The notes: generated from the sequence alone by a model not told the origin. DNA of 64,000 nt from Spongiactinospora sp. TRM90649 (GCF_029382225.1 NZ_JARLTC010000007.1:124001-188000); one strand, 5' to 3'. Positions 26,291 through 34,961 are shown, counted from the first letter of the stretch. Translations and numbers: made by a program.

Positions 26291-27124
26291 GTGCGTATCG
26301 CGAATCTCGACGGCAGGCTGGTGTTGATCACCGACGGCGGGGCGGTGGATGTCGAGCGGGCGAGCGGCGGGTCCTTCGGGGCCGACCCGCAGGCCGTCTT
26401 CGACCGGTGGGCGGAGTTCACCGCCTGGGCCCGCGACCTCCAGGGCGCCGAGGCCCGGCCGTACGAGATCACCGGCCTGCGGTCCCCGGTGCCGCTCCCC
26501 CGGCAGATCTTCGCGATCGGCCTGAACTACCGCGAGCACGCCATCGAGTCCGGCTTCGAGATCCCCGAGCACCCGGTGGTGTTCACCAAGTTCGCCTCCG
26601 CGATCACCGGCCCGACCGGCCGGATCGCGCTGCCCGAGGGCAAGGTGGACTGGGAGGTCGAGCTGGTCGCGGTGGTCGGCGAGCGCGCCTACCAGGTGGA
26701 CGAGGCCGACGGCTGGAACCACATCGCCGGGCTCACCGTCGGCCAGGACATCTCCGACCGGCACCAGCAGTTCATCGCCCCGCCGGCGCAGTTCAGCCTG
26801 GGCAAGTCGTACCCGGGGTTCGCGCCGATGGGCCCGGTGCTCGTCACGCCCGACGAGTTCGCCGACCGCGACGACATCGAGCTGGGCTGCTCGATCAACG
26901 GCGAGAGCGTGCAGAAGGCCCGCACCAACGACCTGATCTTCAGCATCCCGACGATCGTGGCCCGGCTGTCCGCGGTGCTGCCGCTGCTGCCCGGCGACGT
27001 GATCTTCACCGGCACGCCGTCCGGGGTCGGCCAGAGCCGCACTCCGGCCCGCTTCCTCCAGCCCGGCGACGAGCTCGTCACCTACGTCAACGGCATCGGA
27101 GAGATGCGTCACACCTTCGAGTGA
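26291..27124 (+). CDS. fumarylacetoacetate hydrolase family protein
   Basis: 277 residues. The FAH fold is shown by FAIGLNYREHAIESG, the metal site E...E...D (VDWEVELVAVVG), DISDRHQQFIAPPAQFSLGK and the C-terminal GDVIFTGTPSGVGQSR. Family members hydrolyse or decarboxylate 2,4-dioxo acids, for example in aromatic degradation, using Mg2+ in the cytoplasm. GTG start with GGAGTAGGGGG upstream. Probably controlled by the divergent GntR. Confidence 0.92.
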   Translation: MRIANLDGRLVLITDGGAVDVERASGGSFGADPQAVFDRWAEFTAWARDLQGAEARPYEITGLRSPVPLPRQIFAIGLNYREHAIESGFEIPEHPVVFTKFASAITGPTGRIALPEGKVDWEVELVAVVGERAYQVDEADGWNHIAGLTVGQDISDRHQQFIAPPAQFSLGKSYPGFAPMGPVLVTPDEFADRDDIELGCSINGESVQKARTNDLIFSIPTIVARLSAVLPLLPGDVIFTGTPSGVGQSRTPARFLQPGDELVTYVNGIGEMRHTFE

Positions 27125-27133
27125 CGCGCGTGC

Positions 27134-28342
27134 CTATACGGCGTAGCGTTTCGCGACGCGACGGCCGAGGCGCTGCATCGGCGCCTCGACGAGCCGGTAG
27201 GTCACCCAGCTGATCCCCAGGACGGCCGCGAGGATCCCGATCGCCGCGGCCGTCTGGACCGGCCAGGCCGCGTTCTCCAGGCTCCCGGTCACGTGCAGGA
27301 CGTACTTCAGCACCGGATGGTGGACCAGGTACACCGAGTAGCTGACCAGCCCAAGCCAGGCCAGCACCTTCGGGATCCGCCGGTTGCGCACCGCCATCCC
27401 CAGCGCGAACGTGACGCCCGCGAGCGCGATCGTGGTGATCCACGCCTGCGGCCTGACCCACCACCACCCCGCCTGGATCGACCACGCGGTGCTGACCGAG
27501 ATCAGCGCCGCCGTGGCGAACACCGGCCACAGCGGCCCGGTCTTCCGCTCCCAGCGGTAGATCGCCGTGCCCGCGAACATCGACGCCAGGATCGCCGCCC
27601 CCAGCCACGGCACGTAGCTGCCGGTCATCAGCAGTACGACCGCCATCGCGCCGAGCACGTAGGCGGCGGTGGCGCGCAGCCGTCCGGAGATCAGGCAGAC
27701 CATGCCGACCGCGAACAGGCCGAACGAGGCGTAGGCGGGCCAGGCGCCCTGCAGCAGCGGCGCGTCGAGCAGCAGGCCCGCGACGATCGCCGCCGCGCCG
27801 AAGACGATCGCGATGCCGCCGCTGCGCCGGTGCAGGCCCGCCACGAACAGCGCGGTCACCAGCAGGTAGAAGACCATCTCGTAGGAGAGGGTCCACATGG
27901 TGTCGACCACGGCGGCCTCGTTGAGGGTGTCGTGCAGCATGGTCACGTGCGCGGCGACGGCGGACGGGTCGCGCGTGACGTATGACCGGACGGGGACCCA
28001 CCAGGAGAGCGCGAAGACGACGGCGATGATGAGCAGATAAAGGGGGTAGAGGCGAAATATCCGGCTAATCCAGAAGGATCGGATATCGCCTTTTCGTTCC
28101 AGGGAAGCAGGGATGATATAGCCGCTGACCAGGAAGAACACCAGCACGCCGTACATGCCAAGGTTGAACCAGTACGGGCGCAGTGTCGGGGCCACCCACG
28201 GCAGCATGTGCTCGGCCACGACCGCCAGCGCCGCCACACCCCGCAGGCAGTCCAGCCAGGCGAGGCGATGCGGCGCGGACACCGGAACGGTCGCGGAGAC
28301 CGGGGAGGCCGTAACCATCCCCCCAACCGTACCCATGGTCAC
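27134..28342 (-). CDS. acyltransferase 3 family membrane protein
   Basis: About 400 residues, ten hydrophobic segments. It has RLAWLDCLRGVAALAVVAEH at the N-terminus (the catalytic histidine region), a following FFLVSGYIIP and RIFRLYPLY, all hallmarks of the OafA/NodX acyltransferase family. It O-acylates a surface glycan, lipid or secondary metabolite at the membrane. Starts at 28342 or 28336 are both possible, the latter with an AAGGTG site. It is convergent with the FAH gene, 9 bases apart. Confidence 0.9.
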   Translation of the reverse strand: MTMGTVGGMVTASPVSATVPVSAPHRLAWLDCLRGVAALAVVAEHMLPWVAPTLRPYWFNLGMYGVLVFFLVSGYIIPASLERKGDIRSFWISRIFRLYPLYLLIIAVVFALSWWVPVRSYVTRDPSAVAAHVTMLHDTLNEAAVVDTMWTLSYEMVFYLLVTALFVAGLHRRSGGIAIVFGAAAIVAGLLLDAPLLQGAWPAYASFGLFAVGMVCLISGRLRATAAYVLGAMAVVLLMTGSYVPWLGAAILASMFAGTAIYRWERKTGPLWPVFATAALISVSTAWSIQAGWWWVRPQAWITTIALAGVTFALGMAVRNRRIPKVLAWLGLVSYSVYLVHHPVLKYVLHVTGSLENAAWPVQTAAAIGILAAVLGISWVTYRLVEAPMQRLGRRVAKRYAV

Positions 28343-28562
28343 CTTGTGAGGTGTTCGCGAACCGCGGAATCACCCCTTCTGGGGCACTTCATCGACAGTG
28401 TGGATGTGGTTTGCCGGTGGCCCGAATCCGCGCGATTGCACGTAACCGCGTATCGTGGCAAACCGGGCTCCTGTCCGATCCCTTGCTAGGCTGCAAAGAA
28501 CCGATGGAACCGGGCGTTGTCTCACCCCGGCAGGTGAGACCGTCAAGAAGTGGGGTCACACC

Positions 28563-28682
28563 GTGAAGAAGCTGCTCGTTCTGGCGCTGGTCGCTCTCGG
28601 GGGGCTGCTGATCTGGCGCAAGGTGCAGGCTGACCGTGCCGAGCTCGATCTGTGGACTGAGGCGACCGGCAGCGAGAACTGA
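28563..28682 (+). CDS. DLW-39 family protein
   Basis: 39 residues: VKKLLVLALVALGGLLIWRK forms one membrane helix, followed by QADRAELDLWTEAT, the Asp-Leu-Trp tail that names the DLW-39 family. GTG start. These peptides are widespread in actinobacteria and of unknown role, often near gyrA and the tRNA-Ile/tRNA-Ala pair. Here a tRNA-Ala(TGC) lies about 1.2 kb downstream, in agreement with that setting. Confidence 0.88.
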   Translation: MKKLLVLALVALGGLLIWRKVQADRAELDLWTEATGSEN

Positions 28683-28743
28683 CCGCCGCGGCAGGAATGC
28701 GGGTCCGCCGACGGTCCATGAGCACAACAGCGGAGGTGCAGGC

Positions 28744-29466
28744 GTGACGATCGCCACACCCGTGAAGCTGCTCTGTCTGGACCTCGCAGGCACCACCATC
28801 GGCGACATCGCGATGGTGGAGCGCGCGTTCGCGGAAGCGATCGCGACCCAGGGCATAGTCCCCGGGACCAGTGCGTACGCTCGTGCCATGGTGCACGTGC
28901 ACCGGTCCCGGGGATGCCCGAAGATCGACGTTTTCCGCGGCATCTTCCCCACCAACGAGGCGCAGGCCCAGGCCGCGAACCTCACCTTCGAACGCGCCTA
29001 CGAGGGCGCCATCCAGCGCGCCGGGCTCGTCCCCCAGCCGGGCGTCGTCGAGGCGTTAGACAAGATCCGCGCCTCCGGCGTCAAGATCGCCCTCATCACC
29101 GGCTTCAGCCGCGCCACCCTCGGCCGCGTGCTGTCCGCCCTCAACTGGATCGACAAGGTCGATCTGGCGATCAGCCCGGACGACGCGGGCCGCGGCCGGC
29201 CGTTCCCCGACATGATCCTCACCGCCGTCCTCCGCCTCGGCATCGACGACGTCCGCCACGTAGCCGTCGCGGGCGACGCCGAGTCCGACATGCTCACCGC
29301 CCGCCGCGCGGGCGCCCCGACGGCCATCGGCATCCTCACCGGAGTCCACAGCCGCGAACGCCTCCTCACCGGCGGCGCCACCCACACCCTCGACTCCCAC
29401 GCCGACCTCCCCACCCTCCTCCTAACCCCCGCCATCCCACCCCAACCCACCCCCACCTCTCACTAA
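28744..29466 (+). CDS. HAD family hydrolase, phosphonatase-like
   Basis: 240 residues from a GTG with GGAGG. HAD motifs: DLAGTTIGD (motif I), TGFSR (motif II), PFPDM with an upstream helix (motif III) and VAGDAESDMLTARRAG (motif IV). Motif I reads CLDLAGT, as in phosphonoacetaldehyde hydrolase-like enzymes, where the second Asp is replaced by Ala. Cytoplasmic phosphatase or C-P hydrolase; substrate unknown. The C-terminal tail is Pro/Thr-rich, probably read-out into intergenic DNA. Confidence 0.87.
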   Translation: MTIATPVKLLCLDLAGTTIGDIAMVERAFAEAIATQGIVPGTSAYARAMVHVHRSRGCPKIDVFRGIFPTNEAQAQAANLTFERAYEGAIQRAGLVPQPGVVEALDKIRASGVKIALITGFSRATLGRVLSALNWIDKVDLAISPDDAGRGRPFPDMILTAVLRLGIDDVRHVAVAGDAESDMLTARRAGAPTAIGILTGVHSRERLLTGGATHTLDSHADLPTLLLTPAIPPQPTPTSH

Positions 29467-29530
29467 CCCCCAAACCCCCCGCCCTGCCGTCCGTGCGGCC
29501 CCCACAGCTCCTACCGCCCGTGCAGCTTCA

Positions 29531-29590
29531 CGCCCAAAGGCCCTCGCTGCGCTCGTACGTTCTCCTTGGGTCGGGCTTCGCCCGACGCTG
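29531..29590 (+). repeat. interspersed intergenic repeat with UUCG hairpin, copy 2
   Basis: Partner of 15386-15445. The hairpin GTCGGGCTTCGCCCGAC is at 29570-29586. The gap 29467-29879 holds no gene I can support; it contains this repeat and the tRNA promoter region. Confidence 0.65.
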
Positions 29591-29879
29591 GCGCCGTTCG
29601 TAGATCACCTGGATCCACTGGAAAGGTCGACCGCTTCCCGCCCTACCAGAAGGCCGAGGCCGTCGATCGATCAACGCTCGCCCCGGAGATACGGTCGGCA
29701 TCCATGCCGACCCTGCGAGATCCCGAGGCGCTGCCCCTGGCCGCATGGCTCCTAGCGATCACATCCAAACCACTGATGGCCGTCACCGCCGACAGAGGCG
29801 TTATATGCTGTGCTGGCGGCATGCGACGCGTGCATGTCCGCCAGTCGGGTCATATCCGCTGGTCAGACCACGCGACCGA

Positions 29880-29955
29880 GGGGCCTTAGCTCAGTTGGCA
29901 GAGCGCCTGCTTTGCAAGCAGGAAGTCAGGGGTTCGAATCCCCTAGGCTCCACCA
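29880..29955 (+). tRNA. tRNA-Ala (anticodon TGC)
   Basis: Complete cloverleaf: acceptor GGGGCCT pairs with AGGCTCC, D-arm GCTC...GAGC, anticodon stem CCTGC/GCAGG with loop TTTGCAA (TGC at 29913-29915), T-arm AGGGG TTCGAAT CCCCT, discriminator A and an encoded CCA (29953-29955). Its 3' half is the integration site of the adjacent element: 44 bases of it recur at 34907-34950. The integration keeps the tRNA intact. Confidence 0.97.
29911..29954 (+). repeat. attachment site attL (in tRNA-Ala)
   Basis: Anticodon loop to CCA of the tRNA, identical over 44 bases to 34907-34950. The base before (C versus A) and the base after (A versus C) differ, which marks the limits of the core. Confidence 0.92.
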
Positions 29956-29964
29956 GCCAAAACA

Positions 29965-29989
29965 CCCCGCCACTGATCTTGTGACGGGG
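29965..29989 (+). terminator. hairpin after tRNA-Ala
   Basis: Arms CCCCGCCAC and GTGACGGGG with one mismatch, loop TGATCTT. No T-run. It could end tRNA transcription within the element end or end the integrase relic's transcript from the other strand. Confidence 0.55.
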
Positions 29990-30011
29990 CGCTCGGGCCA
30001 TTAACGGGCCA

Positions 30012-30552
30012 TTAGCCATCCGGGTGCCTCTTCCGCCTGTCCGCCTCTACTCGCGTGCTGAGAGCATCCGCGATCCGCTGATCGGCGTCCTTGGTCGCGT
30101 GCTGGTAGATGAGCGCGGCCCGATCGCTGTCGTGTCCCATCCGCGCCTTGAGATCGGCCAGGCTCGCCCCAGACTGTGCGGCCAAGGGTGTTGCCAGTGT
30201 GGCGAAGGTCGTGGAAGTGCAGGCCCGTCAGCCCCATTTCCTTGAGCACGGCGGTGATCCGCAGCTTCAACCCCTTGTCGGACTCGGCGTGCGCGAGGTG
30301 CTCGGCGCGATCGGCCCAGTCTTTGACGGCCTGGCCGGTGAGCATCTTGACGGTGACCTGGTCGGACCAGGACGTGCAGGCCACGCGTAGCAGGTGGGGC
30401 AGGTAGTCCCGGCCGCGCAGGTGACGGCCCAGACCGGAGATCATCATGGCGGGCTGCCAGTGCCGTCGGTAGACCCAGACGCGTCGCCAGAACGCCAGCA
30501 GCGGCATTCCGATCCAGCGGGCGAAGTCGGCCGGGTCGATCAACGCCCACAC
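30012..30552 (-). pseudogene. chimeric relic: FtsK/TraB-like transfer protein N-part joined to tyrosine integrase C-part
   Basis: Reverse strand. The first part (YRRHWQPAMMISGLGRHLRG, RVACTSWSDQVTVKMLTGQA, ADRAEHLAHA) resembles the N-terminal region of FtsK/SpoIIIE transfer proteins of actinomycete elements. It then passes in frame to LKEMGLTGLHFHDLRHTGNT, the catalytic HxLRH box of a tyrosine recombinase. One extra base near 30183 shifts the frame. After it the original C-terminus can be read: SGASLADLKARMGHDSDRAA and IYQHAT with the final tyrosine, ending at the TAA at 30012. The catalytic R1 and K regions are missing. Non-functional. Confidence 0.8.
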
Positions 30553-30649
30553 CGTCAGCCCGGCGGCATGGGGCCGTGTAGTGCCATGAGTGCGATCCCT
30601 CTACTCGAACGACAGGCACTTAACCTGTCAACTGCTCCGAGAATAGAGA

Positions 30650-30685
30650 GAGCCCACTTGGTAGGTCAAGTACCCAAGCGGGCTC
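30650..30685. terminator. hairpin downstream of the GntR-UTRA gene
   Basis: Arms GAGCCCACTTGG and CCAAGCGGGCTC (one mismatch) enclose TAGGTCAAGTAC-like loop bases. It stands between the GntR stop and the integrase/FtsK relic. The loop also contains a CTTG...CAAG symmetry, so an operator role is possible instead. Confidence 0.6.
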
Positions 30686-30706
30686 CGCGCGTCGAGACAC
30701 ACTCCC

Positions 30707-31438
30707 CTAACCCACCGGATAGGCATCCTCCAGCTCATGCCGATCCGCCGGAAGCAACACCTCCACCGCGCACAACGCCGCCCCCGCCGCGTCCCGCACC
30801 ACCCCGTACACCGCCAGCAACGGCACACCCTTGCCCATACCGAGCCGCTTCGCCTCCGCCGTGCTCGGCATCCGGGCGGTGATCTGCTCCATCACGTGAT
30901 CGAACCGCACGCCCTTACGGGAACGCAGATGCTCTCCGATCCCCTGCGGCAGCGGCTCGGCGCTGGTCAGGTCCGTGCCCTGGGCGATCTCCAATGGCAC
31001 CCACAAGGCCACCAACTCGCCGGGCTCGCCGTCTCGCCGCACCAGGCGACGCCGTACGAACGCCTTGCCCTCCGGCTCGTTCTCCAGCAACGCGGCGATC
31101 CGGTTGGGGACGGCGGTCACCCCGGCCTCTACTACCTCGCCCGTCGTGGCCGTCTCCGGTTCGGTCAGGTAGGCCCGTCCTGGGCGTGGACGCTCGGCGT
31201 CACTGCGAGCCGGACGCCCGCGCACGAACCGCCCCTTGCCCTGCTGGGACTCGATCCACCCTTGTTCGCGCAGCACCCGCAGCGCCGCGACCACCGTGGG
31301 CCGGGACACCCCGAACTCGGCGATGAGCTGATTCTCACTGGGCAGCAGCGAACCGGGCGGGTAGTCACCGGACTCGATCCGGCGTTGCAGCGTCTGGACC
31401 AGTTGTGCGTACTTCGGCGGTACGGACTCAAGGGACAT
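30707..31438 (-). CDS. GntR family regulator with UTRA domain
   Basis: 243 residues. N-terminal winged helix with YPPGSLLPSENQLIAEFGVS and RPTVVAALRVLREQGWIESQ (about 28-67). The C-terminal UTRA ligand domain (about 95-235) has RMPSTAEAKRLGM and VVRDAAGAALCAVEVLLPAD. In pSAM2-like elements KorSA, also GntR, represses transfer genes; this position near the integrase suggests the same role. The open frame and intact motifs indicate it still works although its targets are mostly gone. Confidence 0.88.
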   Translation of the reverse strand: MSLESVPPKYAQLVQTLQRRIESGDYPPGSLLPSENQLIAEFGVSRPTVVAALRVLREQGWIESQQGKGRFVRGRPARSDAERPRPGRAYLTEPETATTGEVVEAGVTAVPNRIAALLENEPEGKAFVRRRLVRRDGEPGELVALWVPLEIAQGTDLTSAEPLPQGIGEHLRSRKGVRFDHVMEQITARMPSTAEAKRLGMGKGVPLLAVYGVVRDAAGAALCAVEVLLPADRHELEDAYPVG

Positions 31439-31697
31439 TATTGACCACCCAGTACCCGACAGGTTGTTTTACCAAGTTGAGCGTAGCGTGACCCGCACAT
31501 GCTGTCCACGCAGGCAGCCAAGCCGTCCCGGCACGGTCAAGCCCCGGCGGACGATCGAGCGAGCTCGGCATGGGAAGTGAGAACCGCACTCACTCGGAGC
31601 GTCTACCGGGGCCTGACGTATGGCATGACGAGACGGGGTGGGGGCGATTCCGGTCTCTCTCGAACCGGGATCCGCGCCCGCCTCGCCACGCCCGTCC

Positions 31698-31997
31698 CTA
31701 CCGGGCGATGTACTTGGCGAGCACCTGGGCCGCGCCATCCACATCCGCCACCGGATGCCGCCTTTCCGCAGACTGCCAGGAGAAGTAGACGCCGCCGTAC
31801 CCGACGAACACCCACACCGGCGCACCCGGCACCGGCCTGCGGATCAGCAGCGCCGCGCCGTTGTCCCGCAGCTCCGCCGACACCTGCAATTCCAGCAACG
31901 CATTCCGTAGCTGGATCAGCTTGTCCGCCTCATCCTCCGGATCACCCCCTGCGGCCACCGCCATCTCGGTCAGTTGAACGACCATGTTCGGATTCAT
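31698..31997 (-). CDS. hypothetical protein of the integrated element
   Basis: 99 residues: MNPNMVVQLTEMAVAAGGDP, a central helix DKLIQLRNALLELQVSAEL and a beta-rich C-terminal part VWVFVGYGGVYFSWQSAERR. No signal or membrane span. I know no function; similar short proteins are carried by actinobacterial integrative elements. Start overlaps the stop of the upstream zinc-ribbon-like gene (ATGA), so both form an operon. Confidence 0.65.
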   Translation of the reverse strand: MNPNMVVQLTEMAVAAGGDPEDEADKLIQLRNALLELQVSAELRDNGAALLIRRPVPGAPVWVFVGYGGVYFSWQSAERRHPVADVDGAAQVLAKYIAR

Positions 31998-32194
31998 CGC
32001 CCGCTCCCTTCGGCCCGGCCGTTTCCGAGGCAGTCGAGACACACTCGCTCCTCCTCCGTGTTCCGGCCTAGCTCTGCGTTGGGGGAAGCGATCAGGAGCG
32101 CGCGACGGGGACTCCGCCACTTGTGCCCGCGCCCCCGACACGCCGGGCAAGGCCGTTCCGTGCTGGTCTGATCTGGCCGGGCCACCGTCGCCAT
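31994..32194 (-). CDS. small CxxCxG zinc-ribbon-like protein
   Basis: 66 residues with two DnaJ-like knuckles, CPACRGRGH at about 15-23 and CLDCLGNG near the C-terminus: four cysteines suited to bind one zinc. The start is chosen at the ATG with AAGGAGAT upstream, rather than an upstream in-frame start. Overlaps the following gene by four bases. Role unknown, perhaps a protein- or nucleic-acid-binding accessory of the element. Confidence 0.65.
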   Translation of the reverse strand: MATVARPDQTSTERPCPACRGRGHKWRSPRRALLIASPNAELGRNTEEERVCLDCLGNGRAEGSGR

Positions 32195-32355
32195 CTCCTT
32201 GTTCAGTTCGTCCGGTGCTCCCTCTTGTGGAAGCCCGCGTGACGTACCGTGGTTGCTTGATGGCAAGTCCACCGGCAATCGTGAATCGGCAGGACCCCGA
32301 AACGTCCCGCTGATTCCCCCCTGTTCGGTTCCCCTTACTGGGAGGTAGGCGCGAG

Positions 32356-33642
32356 ATGCCTGGACCCGTCCCTAACGTGCTGCTACGGGCGTGGCGCAAC
32401 GAGCACCAACTCACCCGTGCTGAGATGGCGCACCGCATCAATGGCACCCCGGCCGGAATCGCCGAACGGCTGGTATGCGACGAAGAGCGCATCCGGAGGT
32501 GGGAGACGGGAGAAGTCACCTGGCCGCGCACGCCCTACCGGCTCGCACTCACCCAGCTCACCGGCCTGCAATCCGAAGCGCTCGGCTTCGCCCCCAAGAG
32601 CCAGATGCCCCGCCTGGTCGAAGCCACCACCATGCCCGTCGACGCCCTGCGCGCCGAGGCCGACCTGTACGGCACGCTGGAACTCGCCCAGCAACTCCAA
32701 GCCTCCGACGTCGGCACCGGCACGCTCGAAGCTCTCGCCGAAGCAGTCGATCTGCTGTGCCGGGCCTACCCTGTGGTCTCCGCCGCCACCCTGCGCGATC
32801 GCACCCACAAACGCCTCGCCCAGATCAACCGGCTTCTGGCCGGACGCCTCACCCTCGACCAGCACCGCGAACTCCTCGTCATCACCGGATGGCTGACCGC
32901 GCTGCTCGGCTGCGTCCACTTCGACCTGGGGGAGCGCGAGGAGGCCGAAACCGCCCGCCGCGCCGCCTACGAGATGGGCCGACAGGTCGGCCACGGCGAA
33001 CTCATGGGCTGGGCATACGAGATGTCCGCCTGGTTCGCCCTGGTCGAAGGCCGCTACGAAGACGTCGTGACCGCCGCCCGCACCGGCCAGGCAAGCGCCG
33101 GCACCTCCAGTGCCATGGTCCAACTGACCTTGCAGGAGGCCCGCGGACTGGCCCGCATGGGTGACCGCCGCCAAGCCGACAAGGCCCTCACCCGTGGCGC
33201 CGAAGTACTGTCCAAGCTTCCGATCCCCGCAACCCCGGATCACCACTTCGTCTTCGACCACGCCAAATGGGTGTTCTACGCGGCCACCTGCTACACCTGG
33301 CTACGGGACGACGCCCGCGCCGAAGAACACGCCCGCGAGACCATCACCATGCACACCCGCCCGGACGGCACCTTCAACGCCCCCATGCGCGTCGCCGATG
33401 CACGCATCGACCTCGGTATCATCCACGCCCGCGAAGGCGACCTCGACGCCGCCGTAGACGAGGGCATGACCGCCTTCGACATCGACCGCCGCTCCCTCAC
33501 CGACCTCGTCAACCGCGCCGCCGACCTCGACCGCGTCCTCCAGCACCGCTACCGCTGCGAAGCCCTGGCCCAAGAGTTCCACGAACGATTCCTCACCGCC
33601 CGTCGAGCGCTGACCACACGCCAACCCGAACTACTCGACTGA
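32356..33642 (+). CDS. helix-turn-helix regulator with TPR-like C-terminus
   Basis: 428 residues. An N-terminal XRE-type HTH (about 5-70): LTRAEMAHRINGTPAGIAER and RIRRWETGEV. The rest is all-helical with TPR-like pairs, for example LGEREEAETARRAAYEMGRQ and ARMGDRRQADKALTRGAEVL. This architecture is common in actinomycete regulators of conjugation, quorum peptides or development (RRNPP-like by analogy). Divergent from the small-gene operon, with a 161-base promoter gap. The ribosome site GGGAGGTAGGCGCG is good. Confidence 0.85.
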   Translation: MPGPVPNVLLRAWRNEHQLTRAEMAHRINGTPAGIAERLVCDEERIRRWETGEVTWPRTPYRLALTQLTGLQSEALGFAPKSQMPRLVEATTMPVDALRAEADLYGTLELAQQLQASDVGTGTLEALAEAVDLLCRAYPVVSAATLRDRTHKRLAQINRLLAGRLTLDQHRELLVITGWLTALLGCVHFDLGEREEAETARRAAYEMGRQVGHGELMGWAYEMSAWFALVEGRYEDVVTAARTGQASAGTSSAMVQLTLQEARGLARMGDRRQADKALTRGAEVLSKLPIPATPDHHFVFDHAKWVFYAATCYTWLRDDARAEEHARETITMHTRPDGTFNAPMRVADARIDLGIIHAREGDLDAAVDEGMTAFDIDRRSLTDLVNRAADLDRVLQHRYRCEALAQEFHERFLTARRALTTRQPELLD

Positions 33643-33720
33643 CGCGCGGTCCACTGCCGAATTGTTCTCATAGGTATCAAGGCGATGCCGCTCCGCGCCG
33701 CCGCACCCCGGCCCTCCGCC

Positions 33721-33822
33721 CGCCCGCCGTCCGGGCATGCGGCCTGGGAACCGGTCCCGGACGGCGGCGGGACACCGGGCCGGGCACCGCACACCGCCGC
33801 CGCCGTACCAACCGAACGCTCC
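33721..33822 (+). repeat. dispersed GC-rich repeat, copy A (inside the element)
   Basis: Aligns with 36597-36700 in the same direction over about 100 bases; blocks such as GGCGGGACACCGGGCCGGGC are identical. The gap 33643-34143 between the HTH-TPR gene and the kinase has no other supported feature. Confidence 0.8.
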
Positions 33823-34143
33823 ACCGGGGTCGCCCCGCCGCCGCACAGATGCAGCCCTACGATCGCCACTGCATGGCTGGTCACCGTACGTGCATGGGGG
33901 CGATCGACGATCCAGGGTTCGTTCCTCACCTTGGCTCACCGAGCGACGTGGCTGATCTCCGAGCTGGATCCCTGAATCGGCGGATCGCAGATGGACACTC
34001 AAGGGGCAGGAGGCGCTACGGCGCCGGAGGCGTTCGACAAGTTGCGAGCGGAGAGTGTGCCGCTTCCCTCTCTACGATCATCTCCCGGCCGGGCAGGCAG
34101 AACAAGGCTGTTTCTGGGATCTGTGCGCCGTCAGACTGTAACC

Positions 34144-34818
34144 GTGAACGCTACGAATAGTGAGGCCTGGGATCCGTTCGGCACTTTGCACAACGCCCTA
34201 TGGATCGGAGGGGGCCAATGGGCCGGCAAATCCACCGTCGCCAGGCTGCTGGCCACCCGATACGGGTTGACCGCGTACCACTACGACTATCACGACGCGC
34301 GTGCACACAATGACCGTCGGATCGCACGCCGAGCGCGACTTGGCGAGCCCACTGCAGACCCCGACCCGGACAGCGTCTGGGTGAACACCAGCCCTCAAGA
34401 GATGGCCGACGAGACCCTGGCCGGCTTTCCCACGCGGTTCGAGTGGGCCTTGGACGACCTGCGTGGCCTGGTATCGGGGCGCCCCATCATCGCCGAAGGG
34501 TGGGGACTGCGTCCCGAGCTGGTCGCCCCCATCATCGACTCACCCCGTCGAATGATCGTGATGGTGCCGAGCGCGGAATTCCGTGAGCGTCAGCTCCGCG
34601 AACTGCCCCGTGCCGCCGCCGTCCATCACGCGCTCAGCGACCCTGATCGAGCACAGCGCAACCGACTCGCCCGAGACCGCCTCGTCGCTGACGAGGCCGC
34701 CCGCTCCGCTCGTCGCCTGGGCATACGAGTCCTTGAGGTTGATGGGCTCGACGATGCGGAGGCCGTGGCAGACATCGTGGTCGACCACTTCAGCTCCTAT
34801 CTGCCGCTCTGCTCATGA
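34144..34818 (+). CDS. P-loop kinase/ATPase-like protein
   Basis: 224 residues from a GTG. Walker A GGGQWAGKSTVARLL at about residue 26 and then YHYDYHDARAHNDRRIARR. The middle has GRPIIAEGWGLRPELV, and the C-terminal half is helical and Arg-rich (RAQRNRLARDRLVADEAAR), as in nucleoside or shikimate-type kinases with a lid. Substrate unknown. It is the last cargo gene before attR and looks intact, which suggests it is of use to the host or element. Confidence 0.8.
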   Translation: MNATNSEAWDPFGTLHNALWIGGGQWAGKSTVARLLATRYGLTAYHYDYHDARAHNDRRIARRARLGEPTADPDPDSVWVNTSPQEMADETLAGFPTRFEWALDDLRGLVSGRPIIAEGWGLRPELVAPIIDSPRRMIVMVPSAEFRERQLRELPRAAAVHHALSDPDRAQRNRLARDRLVADEAARSARRLGIRVLEVDGLDDAEAVADIVVDHFSSYLPLCS

Positions 34819-34906
34819 GCGTGGGTGGTCAACAGCGGTCAGTCACGGTCACTCGGGGGGAGCCCGCCGCCCAGCTCAGAGCCCATACGAACCAAGATCA
34901 GGCCGA

Positions 34907-34950
34907 TTTGCAAGCAGGAAGTCAGGGGTTCGAATCCCCTAGGCTCCACC
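34907..34950 (+). repeat. attachment site attR (detached tRNA-Ala 3' end)
   Basis: 44-base exact copy of the tRNA-Ala 3' half without a 5' half. The upstream bases (GGCCGA) do not fold as a tRNA, so this is not a gene. Confidence 0.93.
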
Positions 34951-34961
34951 CAACAAAGAGG

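Larger units (their letters stand above)
29911..34950. mobile_element. degenerate integrative element (actinomycete ICE-like) in tRNA-Ala
   Basis: About 5.04 kb between two perfect 44-bp direct repeats: the tRNA-Ala 3' end (29911-29954) and a detached copy (34907-34950). The integrase relic lies directly inside the tRNA end, as in pSAM2-type elements. Contents in order: fused integrase/FtsK relic, GntR-UTRA regulator, two small overlapping genes, HTH-TPR regulator, repeat, P-loop kinase. No intact replication, excision or transfer gene remains, so it cannot move by itself. It was probably larger and has lost its core by internal deletion. Confidence 0.88.
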
